Positions 1-13,021 are shown, numbered from the stretch's first letter. The stretch: 64,000 nt of DNA from Rhodococcus marinonascens NBRC 14363 (GCF_001894885.1 NZ_BCXB01000010.1:102756-166755); one strand, 5' to 3'. Notes: a model not told the origin generated them from the letters alone. Numbers and translations are program-made.

Positions 1-75
1 AGGGGAGGATTTACTACGGGACAACGGCCGAAACCCTGTTCCGAGTGGGCCGATTGGGGGATACTCGTCAGTAGG

Positions 76-88
76 ACTACCCGGTAGT
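76..88. promoter_or_regulatory. Short palindrome before the acyl-CoA dehydrogenase
   Basis: ACTACC and GGTAGT arms separated by one base form a perfect palindrome. It ends just before the AGGAGG ribosome-binding site of the acyl-CoA dehydrogenase. The position fits an operator for a repressor such as a TetR-type FadR/KstR-like protein, but no regulator gene is visible in the window. The arms are short, so chance occurrence is possible. Confidence 0.3.
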
Positions 89-100
89 AGGAGGCGCGTC

Positions 101-2044
101 ATGGTCGACACATTTGCTCCGAAGGTCACCGAGGAACAAGCGCGAGCCGTCGCTGAGGAGGCGAGGGAGTCCGGTTGGGACAAGCCGTCTTTCGCGAAAG
201 AATTGTTTCTCGGACGATTCCGGCTCGATCTGATCCATCCCTTCCCGAAGCCGATGCCCGAGGACGCGGCGAAGGCAGAGGAGTTCCTAGGCCGCCTCCG
301 CGTGTACTGCGAGGAGATCGACGGCGCCGTCATCGAATCCCAGTCGCGTATTCCCGACGAGTATGTCCGTGGTCTCGCCGACCTCGGGTGCTTCGGACTG
401 AAGATTTCTCCGGAGTACGGTGGCCTCGGACTCTCACAGGTGGCATATAACAGGGCGCTGATGCTCGTCGCCTCCGTGCATCCGAGCCTGGGCGCGCTCC
501 TGTCGGCCCATCAATCGATCGGAGTCCCTGAGCCGCTGAAGCTCGCCGGGACACCCGAGCAGAAGCGCGATTTCTTGCCGCGCTGTGCTCGGGGCGCCAT
601 TTCCGCGTTCCTGCTCACCGAACCGGACGTCGGATCCGACCCGGCGCGCCTCGCGTCGTCGGCGATCCCCATCGAAGATGGTGCCGCCTACCAGTTGGAC
701 GGGGTGAAACTGTGGACTACCAACGGCGTCGTCGCGGAATTGCTCGTCGTCATGGCACGAGTGCCGAAGAGCGAGGGTCACCGCGGCGGCATCTCGGCCT
801 TCGTCGTCGAGGCCGACTCACCCGGCATCACCGTCGAACGGCGCAATGCGTTCATGGGATTGCGGGGCATCGAGAACGGTGTCACCCGCATGTACAAGGT
901 CCGTGTGCCCCGGGAGAATCTGATCGGGCGTGAAGGGGACGGCCTGAAGATCGCGCTTACCACGCTGAACGCCGGCAGGCTCGCGATTCCGGCGATGTGT
1001 GCCGGTGCCGGGAAATGGTCGTTGAAGATCGCCCGGGAATGGTCCGGGGTGCGCGTGCAGTGGGGAAAGCCCGTCGGCGAGCATGCGGCCGTCGCGAACA
1101 AGCTGTCGTTCGTGGCCGCGACCACCTACGCCCTCGAAGCGGTGGTGGATCTGTCGGCGCAGATGAACGACGAGGGCCGCAACGACATCCGGATCGAGGC
1201 GGCGCTGGCCAAGCTGTGGTCGTCTGAGATGGCCTGCGTCATCTCCGACGAGCTGATCCAGATCCGCGGCGGCCGTGGCTATGAGACCGCGGCGTCCCTG
1301 GCCGCCCGCGGTGAACGTGCGGTGCCCGCGGAGCAATTGGACCGCGACCTGCGCATCAACAGGATCTTCGAGGGTTCGAGTGAGATCATGCGCCTGCTCG
1401 TCGCCAGGGAGGCCGTCGACGCGCATTTGACCGCTGCGGGCGATCTCGCCGATCCGCACGCCGACACCGGCGCGAAGGCCCGCGCGGCTGCGAAGGCCAG
1501 CGGCTTCTACGCGAAATGGCTACCGAAGCTGGTTGCGGGCAAGGGGCAGGTGCCCACGTCCTACGGCGAGTTCGGCGTCCTGGCCAAGCATCTGCGCTTC
1601 GTCGAGCGACACTCCCGCAAGCTGGCTCGCTCCACGTTCTACGGAATGGCCCGCTGGCAGGCGGCGCTCGAGAAGCAGCAAGGGTTTCTCGGTCGGGTCG
1701 TCGACATCGGTGCCGAACTCTTCGCGATGTCCGCCACGTGCGTCAAGGCGGAGATGCAGCGCCAAGAGAACGAGGCCGAGGGCGCTGCAGCCTACGAACT
1801 CGCCGACGTATTCTGCCGACAGGCTGCGCTGAGGGTCGAGAAACTGTTCGACGGTCTGTGGCACAACACCGACGAGGTCGACCGGAAGGTCGCGCAATCC
1901 GTCCTCGAGGGCCGGTACGCCTGGCTCGAGCGGGGAGTGGTCGACCCCAGCGAAGGCACGGGGCCGTGGATCGCCGAATGGACTCCGGGGCCGTCCGTCG
2001 AGGAGGATCTGGCCCGGAGGTTCCTGCGCTCCACTCGCGAATGA
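101..2044 (+). CDS. Acyl-CoA dehydrogenase, long form (VLCAD-like)
   Basis: This is a flavin-dependent acyl-CoA dehydrogenase that introduces the alpha-beta double bond in the first step of beta-oxidation. Family motifs are visible: the FAD/substrate segment FLLTEPDVGSDPA near residue 175, IRGGRGYE near residue 390, and RIFEGSSEIMR near residue 425, where the Glu matches the catalytic base of medium-chain enzymes. At 647 aa it is about 250 residues longer than the usual 380-400 aa enzymes. The extra C-terminal helical region resembles very-long-chain or ACAD9-type members. AGGAGG lies eight bases before the ATG. It stands alone upstream of the his operon, with 183 bp between. The substrate chain length cannot be read from the sequence. 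Confidence 0.9.
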   Translation: MVDTFAPKVTEEQARAVAEEARESGWDKPSFAKELFLGRFRLDLIHPFPKPMPEDAAKAEEFLGRLRVYCEEIDGAVIESQSRIPDEYVRGLADLGCFGLKISPEYGGLGLSQVAYNRALMLVASVHPSLGALLSAHQSIGVPEPLKLAGTPEQKRDFLPRCARGAISAFLLTEPDVGSDPARLASSAIPIEDGAAYQLDGVKLWTTNGVVAELLVVMARVPKSEGHRGGISAFVVEADSPGITVERRNAFMGLRGIENGVTRMYKVRVPRENLIGREGDGLKIALTTLNAGRLAIPAMCAGAGKWSLKIAREWSGVRVQWGKPVGEHAAVANKLSFVAATTYALEAVVDLSAQMNDEGRNDIRIEAALAKLWSSEMACVISDELIQIRGGRGYETAASLAARGERAVPAEQLDRDLRINRIFEGSSEIMRLLVAREAVDAHLTAAGDLADPHADTGAKARAAAKASGFYAKWLPKLVAGKGQVPTSYGEFGVLAKHLRFVERHSRKLARSTFYGMARWQAALEKQQGFLGRVVDIGAELFAMSATCVKAEMQRQENEAEGAAAYELADVFCRQAALRVEKLFDGLWHNTDEVDRKVAQSVLEGRYAWLERGVVDPSEGTGPWIAEWTPGPSVEEDLARRFLRSTRE

Positions 2045-2114
2045 GCACAATCAACAGCCCCCTATCACCGCTACGAGAAATCCTCCTTCCGCCGCCGGCC
2101 GGTGAAAATGGGGT

Positions 2115-2135
2115 CCGGCTATCCTGGATAGTCGG
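2115..2135. promoter_or_regulatory. Inverted repeat in the acyl-CoA dehydrogenase/hisD gap
   Basis: CCGGCTAT and ATAGTCGG arms (one G-T pair) surround CCTGG in the 183-bp gap that must hold the his operon promoter. It has no following T-run, so it is either a weak terminator of the upstream gene or an operator for hisD. I see no leader peptide rich in His codons in the gap. Confidence 0.3.
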
Positions 2136-2227
2136 TGTCGTGCTCAGTTCTTCGTGAACGGTGCGCTCCTTGAATGACGCTGTGTCCGCCATTCGCCGCG
2201 TCCCGCCAGTCGCAGAGAGGACCTCTC

Positions 2228-5330
<3,103 letters not shown>

Positions 5331-5343
5331 TGGGGCCCCGATC

Positions 5344-5496
5344 GTGAGTGTCGTCCTGGTCTACGTTCTGTTCATCGCCGCGGGAATCGCGGCGGGCGGC
5401 GCCTACTCGATGTGGAAGTTCAACAAACTGGCATCCGGTGTGCTGCTGGCGTTGGCCGTGCTGGCAGCCGTGGCGGGCGTTGTCGGGTTGACGTAA
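5344..5496 (+). CDS. Small two-helix membrane protein in the his operon
   Basis: This 50-aa ORF starts at GTG 5344 and ends directly against the GTG of the next gene. It is almost entirely hydrophobic, with two predicted membrane segments (residues about 2-20 and 30-48) joined by MWKFNK. A small ORF at the same place (hisB-orf-MFS-hisH) is known, from memory, in the Corynebacterium glutamicum his cluster. No function is known to me. Tight packing and hydrophobicity argue that it is translated. Confidence 0.7.
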   Translation: MSVVLVYVLFIAAGIAAGGAYSMWKFNKLASGVLLALAVLAAVAGVVGLT

Positions 5497-6690
5497 GTGG
5501 CGGTCGTTGTAAAGCCACGCCCCGGCCTGTTCCGCACACCCGGTCTACCGACCGCCATGGTGATGGGCGCCGCGGCGTTCGGTGGATGGGCGGTGTTGCT
5601 GCCCGTCGTTCCGCTGGTCGTCTCCCTGTCCGGCGGTTCCGACGCACTGGCCGGCAGCGTGACGGCCGTTTTCATGGCAGCGACCGTGGCCACCCAACTG
5701 GCAGTGCCCCGACTCCTGCGCAGGTGGGGGCACCGGTGGGTACTCGCCATCGGGTGTCTGCTGCTCGGTCCGCCGTCGTTGCTGTTCCTGCTGTCCACCG
5801 ACGCGATCCCCGTGCTCGCCGTGTCTGCCGTGCGGGGATCGGGCTTCGGCATGCTCACCGTCGCCGGGTCCGCACTGATCGCCGAACTCGCGCCACGCGA
5901 GATACTCGGTCGGGCTACGGGCGCCCAGGGAATCGCGGTCGCTGCTGCACAGATGATCGGTCTGCCCGCCGGCCTGGCGATCATGCAGCGTTGGTCTGCT
6001 ACCCCGGCCTTCGTGATCGGTGCTCTGATTCCCGTGCTAGCCGTGCTCGCGATCACGAGATTGCCCGCGATCGAGAGCCCGCCCGATCGTGCGTCGCACG
6101 GCCGCATTCCGCTGCGGGTACTTCTGACGCCGTGGCTTGCGGTCGCGGTCGCCGCCGCCGCATTCGGTGGTCTGTCCAGCCTGCTGCCGATCGCCCTCTC
6201 GGAACGGGCCTCACTCGCAGGGGTGATTCTCGCGGTCTCGAGTGGTGCGACACTCCTGGGACGGTATGCGGCAGGGTTCGTCTCCGACCGAATCGGAGTG
6301 GGTCGTGCCCTGGTGCCCGCCCTGGCGTTCGTGTGCCTCGGGATGGTGCTGTTCACCTTCGCTGCGGCAACTCATGCGTCCCAGGCGCTGTTGGTATGCG
6401 CGGCACTCACTTTCGGGTTCGGCTTCGGCGGGGTGCAGAACGAGTCGCTGGTCATGATCTTCACCGCAGCGGGTCCCTCACGGTTCGGCGCCGCGAGCGC
6501 CGGATGGAACATCGGTTTCGACGCGGGCGCGGGGATTGGGTCGCTCTCGCTCGGAGTCGTCGCCTCAGTGGCCGGGTACTCCTGGGTCTTCGCGGTCGCG
6601 GCGGCGGCGGTCGCGGTCGTTCCGGCCGTCGGGGTGGTCGTCGTCCGCGCGCTCGGGCCCGCTGAGCCGCCCGATAGGCTGACCGGATGA
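5497..6690 (+). CDS. MFS transporter inside the his operon
   Basis: This is a major facilitator superfamily protein of 397 aa with about twelve hydrophobic segments and basic loops such as [12 protein letters not shown] after the second or third helix. The GTG start follows the preceding stop without a gap, and the ATGA at the end overlaps hisH. A transporter occupies the same position in corynebacterial his clusters. The substrate is unknown; export of histidine or an intermediate is a guess from context only. Confidence 0.85.
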   Translation: MAVVVKPRPGLFRTPGLPTAMVMGAAAFGGWAVLLPVVPLVVSLSGGSDALAGSVTAVFMAATVATQLAVPRLLRRWGHRWVLAIGCLLLGPPSLLFLLSTDAIPVLAVSAVRGSGFGMLTVAGSALIAELAPREILGRATGAQGIAVAAAQMIGLPAGLAIMQRWSATPAFVIGALIPVLAVLAITRLPAIESPPDRASHGRIPLRVLLTPWLAVAVAAAAFGGLSSLLPIALSERASLAGVILAVSSGATLLGRYAAGFVSDRIGVGRALVPALAFVCLGMVLFTFAAATHASQALLVCAALTFGFGFGGVQNESLVMIFTAAGPSRFGAASAGWNIGFDAGAGIGSLSLGVVASVAGYSWVFAVAAAAVAVVPAVGVVVVRALGPAEPPDRLTG

Positions 6691-7322
6691 GCGTCCCAAC
6701 GATTGCCGTCCTCGACTACGGCTCCGGCAATCTGCATTCGGCCACCCGCGCGCTGGCCAGGACCGGCGCGCGCGTCGAGGTCACTTCCGACCACAAGGTG
6801 GCGCTCGCTGCCGACGGTCTGGTCGTTCCCGGCGTCGGTGCATTCGCGGCGTGCATGGAAGGACTTCGTGCGGTTCGCGGCGAGCGGATCATTGGTCAGC
6901 GCCTTGCCGGCGGACGGCCGGTCCTCGGGATTTGCGTCGGTATGCAGATCCTCTTCGAACGCGGCGTCGAGTTCGGCGTCGAGACGGACGGCTGTGCCGA
7001 GTGGCCAGGCACCGTCGAACGACTCCAGGCCGACGTGCTGCCGCACATGGGCTGGAACACCGTCGAGGCGCCGGACAACAGCACCCTGTTCGCTGGCATC
7101 GACCCCGATACCCGGTTCTACTTCGTCCACTCGTATGCCGCGCAGACCTGGGAACTCCCGACGCCGGAACGACTCGCTCCGCCCGCGCTGACGTGGGCCG
7201 ACTACGGCGGCAAATTCCTCGCTGCCGTCGAGAACGGCGCGCTGTCCGCCACGCAGTTTCACCCCGAGAAGTCCGGAGACGCGGGTGCGGAGTTGCTCGG
7301 CAACTGGGTCCGGAGCCTGTGA
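6687..7322 (+). CDS. hisH: Imidazole glycerol phosphate synthase glutaminase subunit HisH
   Basis: HisH hydrolyses glutamine and channels ammonia to HisF. The class I amidotransferase triad is visible: Cys in [12 protein letters not shown], and His/Glu in [12 protein letters not shown] near the C-terminus. DYGSGNLHS opens the protein as usual. The length is 211 aa. The partner hisF lies three genes downstream. An 82-bp gap follows, the only sizeable gap in this operon. Confidence 0.96.
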   Translation: MSVPTIAVLDYGSGNLHSATRALARTGARVEVTSDHKVALAADGLVVPGVGAFAACMEGLRAVRGERIIGQRLAGGRPVLGICVGMQILFERGVEFGVETDGCAEWPGTVERLQADVLPHMGWNTVEAPDNSTLFAGIDPDTRFYFVHSYAAQTWELPTPERLAPPALTWADYGGKFLAAVENGALSATQFHPEKSGDAGAELLGNWVRSL

Positions 7323-7390
7323 GGCACGATCGGCCACGCGTACGGTGCCGATCGCGGGGACCCGAAGCCCCGTTCCTACCGCTGAGCGAC

Positions 7391-7404
7391 TAGGGTTGTC
7401 GCAC
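7391..7404 (+). promoter_or_regulatory. Candidate internal promoter (-10) for a leaderless hisA transcript
   Basis: TAGGGT (7391-7396) fits the actinobacterial -10 pattern TANNNT and ends eight bases before the hisA GTG. No Shine-Dalgarno sequence lies between, so the transcript could start at or next to the start codon. A matching -35 is not convincing. It lies in the only substantial gap of the his operon. Confidence 0.35.
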
Positions 7405-8154
7405 GTGAGCCTGGTCCTTTTGCCTGCTGTAGATGTCGTCAACGGTGAAGCTGTCCGTCTCGTCCAGGGGGAGGCCGGCAGCGAGACCGGGTACGGCTCG
7501 CCACGTGACGCAGCCCTCGCGTGGCAGAACGACGGCGCCGAGTGGGTGCACATCGTCGACCTCGATGCCGCTTTCGGGCGTGGCTCCAACCGCGAACTGC
7601 TCGCCGACGTGGTGGGCGAACTCGACGTCCAGGTGGAACTGTCCGGTGGAATCCGCGACGACGAGTCGCTCGAGGCCGCACTGGCCACAGGCTGTGGACG
7701 CGTGAACCTCGGCACCGCCGCCATCGAGAACCCCGACTGGTGTGCCCGCGCGATCGCGAAGTACGGAGACAAGATCGCCGTCGGCCTCGACGTGCGCCTC
7801 GTCGACGGCGACTATCAACTCCGCGGCCGCGGTTGGGTGACCGAAGGTGGAAGTCTGTGGGAGACCCTGGCCCGACTCGACAAGGACGGCTGCTCGCGGT
7901 ACGTCGTCACCGACGTCAGCAAGGACGGCACTCTGACCGGTCCCAACCTCGAACTCCTCGCTCAGGTCTGCGCGGCCACCGACGCACCGGTGGTCGCTTC
8001 GGGCGGGGTCTCGACCATCGACGATCTCGAGGCGATCGCGGGACTCGTCGACCAGGGAGTCGAGGGATCCATCGTCGGAAAGGCGCTCTATGCGGGACGG
8101 TTCACCCTCCCCGAAGCGCTCGCCGCGGTCGCGGGCCGAGTGCACCGACCATGA
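7405..8154 (+). CDS. priA: Phosphoribosyl isomerase A (HisA/PriA, probably also TrpF)
   Basis: A (beta/alpha)8 isomerase that opens ProFAR to PRFAR in histidine synthesis. In many actinobacteria the same enzyme, PriA, also isomerises phosphoribosyl anthranilate in tryptophan synthesis. Asp10 and Asp174 match the acid-base pair. The LRGRGW loop at residues 139-144 supplies Arg142 and Trp144, equivalent to Arg143 and Trp145 of M. tuberculosis PriA, which switch between the two substrates. The trp cluster in this window has no trpF, which supports dual function. I start at GTG 7405 (249 aa). The ATGA at the end overlaps impA. Confidence 0.93.
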   Translation: MSLVLLPAVDVVNGEAVRLVQGEAGSETGYGSPRDAALAWQNDGAEWVHIVDLDAAFGRGSNRELLADVVGELDVQVELSGGIRDDESLEAALATGCGRVNLGTAAIENPDWCARAIAKYGDKIAVGLDVRLVDGDYQLRGRGWVTEGGSLWETLARLDKDGCSRYVVTDVSKDGTLTGPNLELLAQVCAATDAPVVASGGVSTIDDLEAIAGLVDQGVEGSIVGKALYAGRFTLPEALAAVAGRVHRP

Positions 8155-8984
8155 ACCTGTCCCGCGACCCACAGGAACTCCTGACCATCGCCGCCGAACT
8201 TCTGGACGGTGTGCACGACCGCTTCGTCTCCGGTGTCGGGGCGCCGAGCGCGGTGCACAAAGGTCCTGACGACTTTGCCACCGCCGTCGACCTGGAGCTC
8301 GAGAAGCGGCTGACCGGAGAACTACGCGACCGGACCGGTATCGACGTCCACGGTGAGGAGTTCGGCGGCCCCGACCTCGACAGCGGACCCATCTGGGTGC
8401 TGGACCCCATCGACGGCACCTTCAACTACTCGGCGGGTCTGCCGACCGCCGGCACGCTCCTCGCACTTCTCGACGACGGCGTGCCCATTCTCGGTCTCAC
8501 TTGGCTGCCGCTCGTCGGACGTCGGTACGCCGCCGTTGCAGACGGACCACTCCTCGAGGGCGGGAAACCGCTGCCGAGACTCGACCGAGGCTCGCTGGCC
8601 TCGTCGATCGTCGGCATGGGTGCCCTCAACATCGACAGCCGTGGGCGCATCCCCGGCCCCTTTCGGCTGCAGGTCCTAGCGCAGTTGAGCAGGGTGTCGT
8701 CGCGCATTCGGATTCACGGATCCACCGGTGTGGATCTCGCGTTCACCGCAGCCGGGATACTCGGTGGCGCGGTGATCTTTGGGCACAATGCGTGGGACAA
8801 TGCAGCTGGCGTGGCACTGGTGCGGGCCGCCGGCGGCGTCGTCACAGATTTGGCCGGCGATCCGTGGACCATCGAGTCGGGTTCCGTGCTGGCAGGTGCG
8901 CCCGGGGTGCACGACGATATTCTCGATATCCTCGGGTCACTGGGTGATCCACGTTCCGGACTTCATGGAGGGCGGGCGCAATGA
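8151..8984 (+). CDS. impA: Inositol-monophosphatase family protein ImpA
   Basis: This 277-aa protein belongs to the lithium-sensitive, metal-dependent phosphatase family. Metal-binding motifs are GEEF near residue 67, DPIDGT near residue 87 and the C-terminal WDNAAG. impA lies between hisA and hisF in mycobacteria and corynebacteria as well. Substrates suggested for relatives are inositol phosphate and histidinol phosphate. Because hisB here lacks a phosphatase domain, a histidinol-phosphate phosphatase (HisN) is needed somewhere; this gene is a candidate, but in C. glutamicum that role belongs to a separate paralogue. ATGA overlaps link it to both neighbours. Confidence 0.85.
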   Translation: MNLSRDPQELLTIAAELLDGVHDRFVSGVGAPSAVHKGPDDFATAVDLELEKRLTGELRDRTGIDVHGEEFGGPDLDSGPIWVLDPIDGTFNYSAGLPTAGTLLALLDDGVPILGLTWLPLVGRRYAAVADGPLLEGGKPLPRLDRGSLASSIVGMGALNIDSRGRIPGPFRLQVLAQLSRVSSRIRIHGSTGVDLAFTAAGILGGAVIFGHNAWDNAAGVALVRAAGGVVTDLAGDPWTIESGSVLAGAPGVHDDILDILGSLGDPRSGLHGGRAQ

Positions 8985-9754
8985 CTCTGGCGGTTCGGGT
9001 AATACCGTGTCTGGACGTCGATGCGGGACGTGTCGTCAAGGGTGTCAACTTCGAGAACCTACGCGACGCGGGTGATCCGGTCGAGTTGGCCGCAGCATAC
9101 GATGCCCAGGGAGCAGACGAACTCACCTTCCTCGACGTCACCGCGTCTACCGCGGATCGGGGCACCATGCTCGACGTGGTGAGCCGGACGGCCGAGCAGG
9201 TCTTCATTCCCCTGACGGTCGGCGGTGGAGTTCGCACTGTCGAGGACGTGGATCGACTGCTGCGTGCCGGAGCCGACAAGGTGAGCGTGAACACCGCGGC
9301 CCTCGCCCGGCCGGAGTTGCTGCGCGAACTCAGTGAACGTTTCGGTTCCCAGTGCATCGTGTTGTCGGTGGACGCGCGGACCGTTGCGCAGGGCGGACCC
9401 TCCACCGCATCTGGCTGGGAGGTCACCACCCACGGCGGCAAACGCGGTACCGGCATCGACGCGGTCGAGTGGGCGCTCCGCGGCGCCGAACTGGGAGTGG
9501 GGGAGATCCTGCTCAATTCGATGGACGCGGACGGCACCAAGGCGGGCTTCGACTTGCAGATGATTCGCGCGGTGCGCGCCGCCGTGCACGTGCCGGTGAT
9601 CGCCAGCGGGGGAGCGGGAGCCGTCGAGCACTTCGCACCCGCTGTGGGAGCAGGCGCTGACGCCGTGCTGGCGGCCAGCGTCTTCCACTTCGGCGACATG
9701 ACCATCGGCGATGTGAAGAAGTCCATGCGCGAAGAAGGGATTGTTGTCCGATGA
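8981..9754 (+). CDS. hisF: Imidazole glycerol phosphate synthase cyclase subunit HisF
   Basis: HisF uses ammonia from HisH to form imidazole glycerol phosphate and AICAR from PRFAR. The protein (257 aa) has the barrel motif [15 protein letters not shown] with the catalytic Asp12, the phosphate loop [10 protein letters not shown] and the second phosphate site [12 protein letters not shown]. It is paralogous to HisA upstream. ATGA overlaps occur at both ends. Confidence 0.96.
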   Translation: MTLAVRVIPCLDVDAGRVVKGVNFENLRDAGDPVELAAAYDAQGADELTFLDVTASTADRGTMLDVVSRTAEQVFIPLTVGGGVRTVEDVDRLLRAGADKVSVNTAALARPELLRELSERFGSQCIVLSVDARTVAQGGPSTASGWEVTTHGGKRGTGIDAVEWALRGAELGVGEILLNSMDADGTKAGFDLQMIRAVRAAVHVPVIASGGAGAVEHFAPAVGAGADAVLAASVFHFGDMTIGDVKKSMREEGIVVR

Positions 9755-10095
9755 GTCTCGACCCGGCCATCTCGTCCCGCCTCAAGCGCAACGAGGCAGG
9801 CCTGTTCAGCGCCGTGGCGCAGGAGAAGTCCACCGGCGAAGTGCTGATGGTCGCGTGGATGGACGACGAGGCCCTTGCGCGGACCCTCGAGACCCGGAAG
9901 GGCACGTACTACTCACGGTCGCGCCAGCAGTACTGGGTGAAGGGCGAGACATCGGGGCACACACAGTTCGTTCACGAGGTGCGCCTCGACTGTGACGGCG
10001 ACACCGTTCTGCTCCTCGTCGATCAGGAGGGTGCCGCGTGCCATACCGGCACACACACCTGCTTCGATTCCGACGTACTTCTGAGTGGCGAATAG
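9751..10095 (+). CDS. hisI: Phosphoribosyl-AMP cyclohydrolase HisI
   Basis: HisI opens the adenine ring of PR-AMP in the third step of histidine synthesis. The zinc/magnesium motif [21 protein letters not shown] is present, and KGETSGHTQ precedes it. At 114 aa it is the monofunctional form. hisE and hisG are not in this window; in relatives they form a separate hisEG unit. It closes the core his operon. Confidence 0.95.
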   Translation: MSLDPAISSRLKRNEAGLFSAVAQEKSTGEVLMVAWMDDEALARTLETRKGTYYSRSRQQYWVKGETSGHTQFVHEVRLDCDGDTVLLLVDQEGAACHTGTHTCFDSDVLLSGE

Positions 10096-10136
10096 GTTAC
10101 TGTCGAGCAGATTCGGTCATTCGGCAGAATGGGTCT

Positions 10137-10316
10137 ATGCCGCTCATCCAGATCAGCCAGACACCCGGGTTTACCGCTGAGCAGAAGCGCGCCACCATCG
10201 AGGCGGTCACCAAGGCTTACGCCGAGGCGACCGGCAAGGATCCGGCGAAGGTGTGGGTGACGATCATCGAGGTCCCGCGTGACAGTTGGGGTGTCGGCGG
10301 GACGCCACTGGGGTGA
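10137..10316 (+). CDS. 4-oxalocrotonate tautomerase family protein
   Basis: This 59-aa tautomerase-superfamily protein begins Met-Pro-Leu-Ile; the N-terminal Pro left after Met removal is the catalytic base in the family. The beta-alpha-beta pattern and VTIIEVPRDSWGVGG at the end are typical. It starts 41 bp after hisI, so it may be co-transcribed. The substrate is unknown; it may belong to aromatic meta-cleavage or to a generic enol-keto function. The next 228 bp up to the IS element hold no gene. Confidence 0.85.
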   Translation: MPLIQISQTPGFTAEQKRATIEAVTKAYAEATGKDPAKVWVTIIEVPRDSWGVGGTPLG

Positions 10317-10450
10317 GCGCTCCCGGCACGGTTCTTTCTGGCGACTCACTCTCCGTGGAGTGGCCCGGGGAGGTCAGCCACAGCTCCGTTGTCCCAATCA
10401 TGTTGGGAAACACGTTCGTTAGGGCACCTGTAGAACATGTGGGGCGGTCC

Positions 10451-10488
10451 AGTCCTGGCCCCGATACACGGGTATCGGGGCCAGGACT
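10451..10488. terminator. Strong 17-bp hairpin between tautomerase and IS30 element
   Basis: AGTCCTGGCCCCGATAC is followed after ACGG by its exact reverse complement. No T-tract follows, which is common for actinobacterial terminators. It is the only strong candidate to end the his operon and may work in both directions. It lies 57 bp before the IS element boundary. Confidence 0.6.
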
Positions 10489-10544
10489 GCGATCAAGCTT
10501 CTCTCGAAGTGCGTGAAATCGAGTAGTTCCGACTCCCGGACGCT

Positions 10545-12034
10545 GGGCGGATTCAATCGGCCGTCGCAACACCTCGATCACGGAGGTACGCGATGGGACG
10601 CAGCAACAATCAGATGCCGGAGGCACCGGCGGGTGCCCGGCGGCAGTGGGCGGCGGACAGGGCGTTGCGACCTCCGACGCGTTCACCAGGCCGGCCGGAG
10701 CCCTCTCGTGCGGTGCAGCGGGACTTCTGGCGGCGGATCGCATCGGGAGTGACGACAGCCGAAGCCGCGGAGGCCGTCAGCGTGTCATGGCCGGTCGGGT
10801 CTCGGTGGTTCCGTCACGCTGGCGGTATGCCGCCGATCAGCCTGGACGAGCCCACGAGCCGTTACCTGTCGTTCGCCGAGCGTGAGGAGATCGCGCTGTT
10901 GCGCGCCCAGGATGTCGGCGTGCGCGACATCGCCCGCAGGATCGGACGCGACCCGGCCACGATCTCACGCGAACTGCGTCGCAACGCAGCGACCCGGGGC
11001 GGCCAGCCGGTCTACCGCGCCCTGGTCGCACAGTGGAAAGCGCAACAGGCCGCGAAGCGTCCGAAGACGGCGAAGCTGTTGGATAACACCAGGTTGTGTG
11101 AATACGTGCAAGAGCGGCTCTCCGGCAGCGTCTGCCGACCCGACGGCACGATCGTCCGTGGGCCTGAGACGCCCGCGTGGAAGGGGCTGAACAAACCGCA
11201 TCGACAGGACAGGCGGTGGGCGACGGCGTGGAGCCCGGAACAGATCTCCCACCGGCTGGGGATCGACTTCCCCGATGATGAGTCCATGCGCATCAGCCAC
11301 GAGGCGATCTACCAATCGTTGTTCATCGAGGGCAGGGGCGCGCTGAAGCGGGAGCTGGTTGCATGCCTGCGCACCGGCCGTGCGTTGCGGGTTCCCCGAG
11401 CGCGGTCGCAGAACAAGCCGCAAGGTCATGTCACCGGGGATGTCGTCCACTCGGAGCGCCCCGCCGAAGCCGCCGATCGCGCCGTCCCGGGGCATTGGGA
11501 AGGGGATCTGATCATCGGGACCGGCCGGTCCGCGATCGGTACGCTCGTCGAGCGCAGCAGTCGATCCACGATCCTGGTGCACCTGCCTCGGATGGAGGGG
11601 TGGGGCGAGAAACCACCCGTGAAGAACGGTCCGTCCCTCGGCGGATACGGCGCCGTCGCGATGAACGCCGCGCTGACGACATCGATGACCACGCTCCCCG
11701 AGCAGTTCCGTAAGACCCTCACCTGGGACCGAGGGAAGGAACTCTCCGGACATGTTCAGTTGGCCCTCGATACCGGCACGAGAGTGTTCTTCGCCGACCC
11801 GCACTCGCCCTGGCAACGACCGACGAACGAGAACACGAACGGCCTTTTGCGCCAGTACTTTCCGAAGGGCACCGATCTGTCCAGGTGGTCCGCAGACGAC
11901 CTCGAAGCCGTCGCCTTGGTGATCAACAATCGGCCTCGCAAGATACTCGGCTGGCGGACTCCGGCTGAGGTCTTCGAGGAACAACTACGCTCGTTGCAAC
12001 AGCCCGGTGTTGCATCGACAGGTTGAACCCGCCC
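10545..12034 (+). mobile_element. Complete IS30-family insertion sequence
   Basis: Imperfect terminal inverted repeats of 29 bp bound the element: 10545-10573 starts GGGCGGATTCAATCGG, and 12006-12034 is its reverse counterpart ending TTGAACCCGCCC; about 22 positions match. The total length is about 1.49 kb with one transposase gene filling it. The short duplication expected of IS30 elements is not evident from the flanks. It sits between the tautomerase and the 3' end of the GH16 gene, whose stop is only 27 bp from the right end. Confidence 0.85.
10593..12026 (+). CDS. IS30-family transposase
   Basis: The 477-aa protein has an N-terminal helix-turn-helix part (LSFAEREEIALLRAQ, then DIARRIGRDPATISREL, which is the IS30 HTH signature) and a C-terminal DDE integrase core. 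Asp305 (HWEGDLI), Asp379 (TWDRGKE) and Glu413 (RPTNENTNG) give the DDx33E spacing typical of IS30. No frameshift or stop is seen, so it may be active. The 3' end runs into the right inverted repeat. Confidence 0.93.
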   Translation: MGRSNNQMPEAPAGARRQWAADRALRPPTRSPGRPEPSRAVQRDFWRRIASGVTTAEAAEAVSVSWPVGSRWFRHAGGMPPISLDEPTSRYLSFAEREEIALLRAQDVGVRDIARRIGRDPATISRELRRNAATRGGQPVYRALVAQWKAQQAAKRPKTAKLLDNTRLCEYVQERLSGSVCRPDGTIVRGPETPAWKGLNKPHRQDRRWATAWSPEQISHRLGIDFPDDESMRISHEAIYQSLFIEGRGALKRELVACLRTGRALRVPRARSQNKPQGHVTGDVVHSERPAEAADRAVPGHWEGDLIIGTGRSAIGTLVERSSRSTILVHLPRMEGWGEKPPVKNGPSLGGYGAVAMNAALTTSMTTLPEQFRKTLTWDRGKELSGHVQLALDTGTRVFFADPHSPWQRPTNENTNGLLRQYFPKGTDLSRWSADDLEAVALVINNRPRKILGWRTPAEVFEEQLRSLQQPGVASTG

Positions 12035-12061
12035 TGGTCACCTACGTCGGCCTTGGGCGCA

Positions 12062-13021
12062 TCAACAAACCGATGCCGATCCGAATCCACCGTTCATCGG
12101 ACAGTCCGTCCCGCCGTCGTTGCTGGTGACGCGCACATAGTCCACCAACATCGTTTGTGGGAATGATGTGCTGGGGTCAGGGTTTCCGGGAAAGTTGCCG
12201 CCGACCGCAACATTGAGAATCATGAAGAACGGATGGTCGAAGACCCACTGGTTGTCCGTGCCAATGTCCATTGGCGTGCGGGCTGCGTACGTTTGACCGT
12301 CCAGTGTCCAGGTGATCAGGTTCGGAGACCAGTCGACAGCATATGTGTGAAATTCGTCGGAGAGGCTCTGACCGTCGGGCAGGGTGAAACTACTGGAGGG
12401 GCCATCGTCACCCGAATATCCGGGGCCGTGGATTGTTCCGTGCACGGTGCCTGGCTCACCACCGAGGTGCTCCATCGTGTCGATCTCACCGGTTTGCGGC
12501 CACCCGACTTCTGGGAAGTCGCTGCCCAACATCCAGAACGCGGGCCAGATGCCCTGTCCAGTGGGGACCTTTATTCGCGCCTCGAAATGGCCGTACGTCT
12601 GGTTGAACGATTGCGAGGTGTTGATCCGTCCGGACGTAAAGTCACCGACCTGGGGATCGCTGAGGTCGGTGCCGTCATTCATCTTGGCTGTGATCGCCAG
12701 GTGCCCATCGCCGTCGAGAGCGACGTTGTCTGTACCCGCGATATATTCTTGTAGCTCGTTGTTTTCACCCAAGCCGGGGTCCTGCATCCACTTCGAGGAA
12801 TCGACCGGGGAACCGGCCGGACCGCTGAAGTCGTCCTCGAAAATCACCGCTCCTGGTGGCGCCTCATCGGCGAGCGCGACCGGCACACCAGTAAATCCCG
12901 CGACGGTCAGTGTCGTCAGCCCGAGAACCGCGGCAAAGCCGAGAGCCGAGATCACCATCGAGGGTGATCGGCGACCGGGACACGGTCCGCGCAGGGTGAA
13001 AGTTCGGAGAGATTTGGACAT
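12062..13021 (-). CDS. Secreted glycoside hydrolase family 16 (beta-glucanase type)
   Basis: This is a 319-aa extracellular beta-1,3(4)-glucanase-like protein. The N-terminus has basic residues and then a hydrophobic stretch ending VALADE, a likely signal peptide of about 50 residues. The GH16 active-site signature GEIDTMEHLG is complete: the two Glu are nucleophile and acid/base and the Asp lies between them. The jelly-roll strands GIWPAFWMLG and LITWTLDGQTY are present. A C-terminal tail with two Cys (DCPM...SVC) is extra. Laminarin-like glucans are probable substrates. Confidence 0.9.
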   Translation of the reverse strand: MSKSLRTFTLRGPCPGRRSPSMVISALGFAAVLGLTTLTVAGFTGVPVALADEAPPGAVIFEDDFSGPAGSPVDSSKWMQDPGLGENNELQEYIAGTDNVALDGDGHLAITAKMNDGTDLSDPQVGDFTSGRINTSQSFNQTYGHFEARIKVPTGQGIWPAFWMLGSDFPEVGWPQTGEIDTMEHLGGEPGTVHGTIHGPGYSGDDGPSSSFTLPDGQSLSDEFHTYAVDWSPNLITWTLDGQTYAARTPMDIGTDNQWVFDHPFFMILNVAVGGNFPGNPDPSTSFPQTMLVDYVRVTSNDGGTDCPMNGGFGSASVC

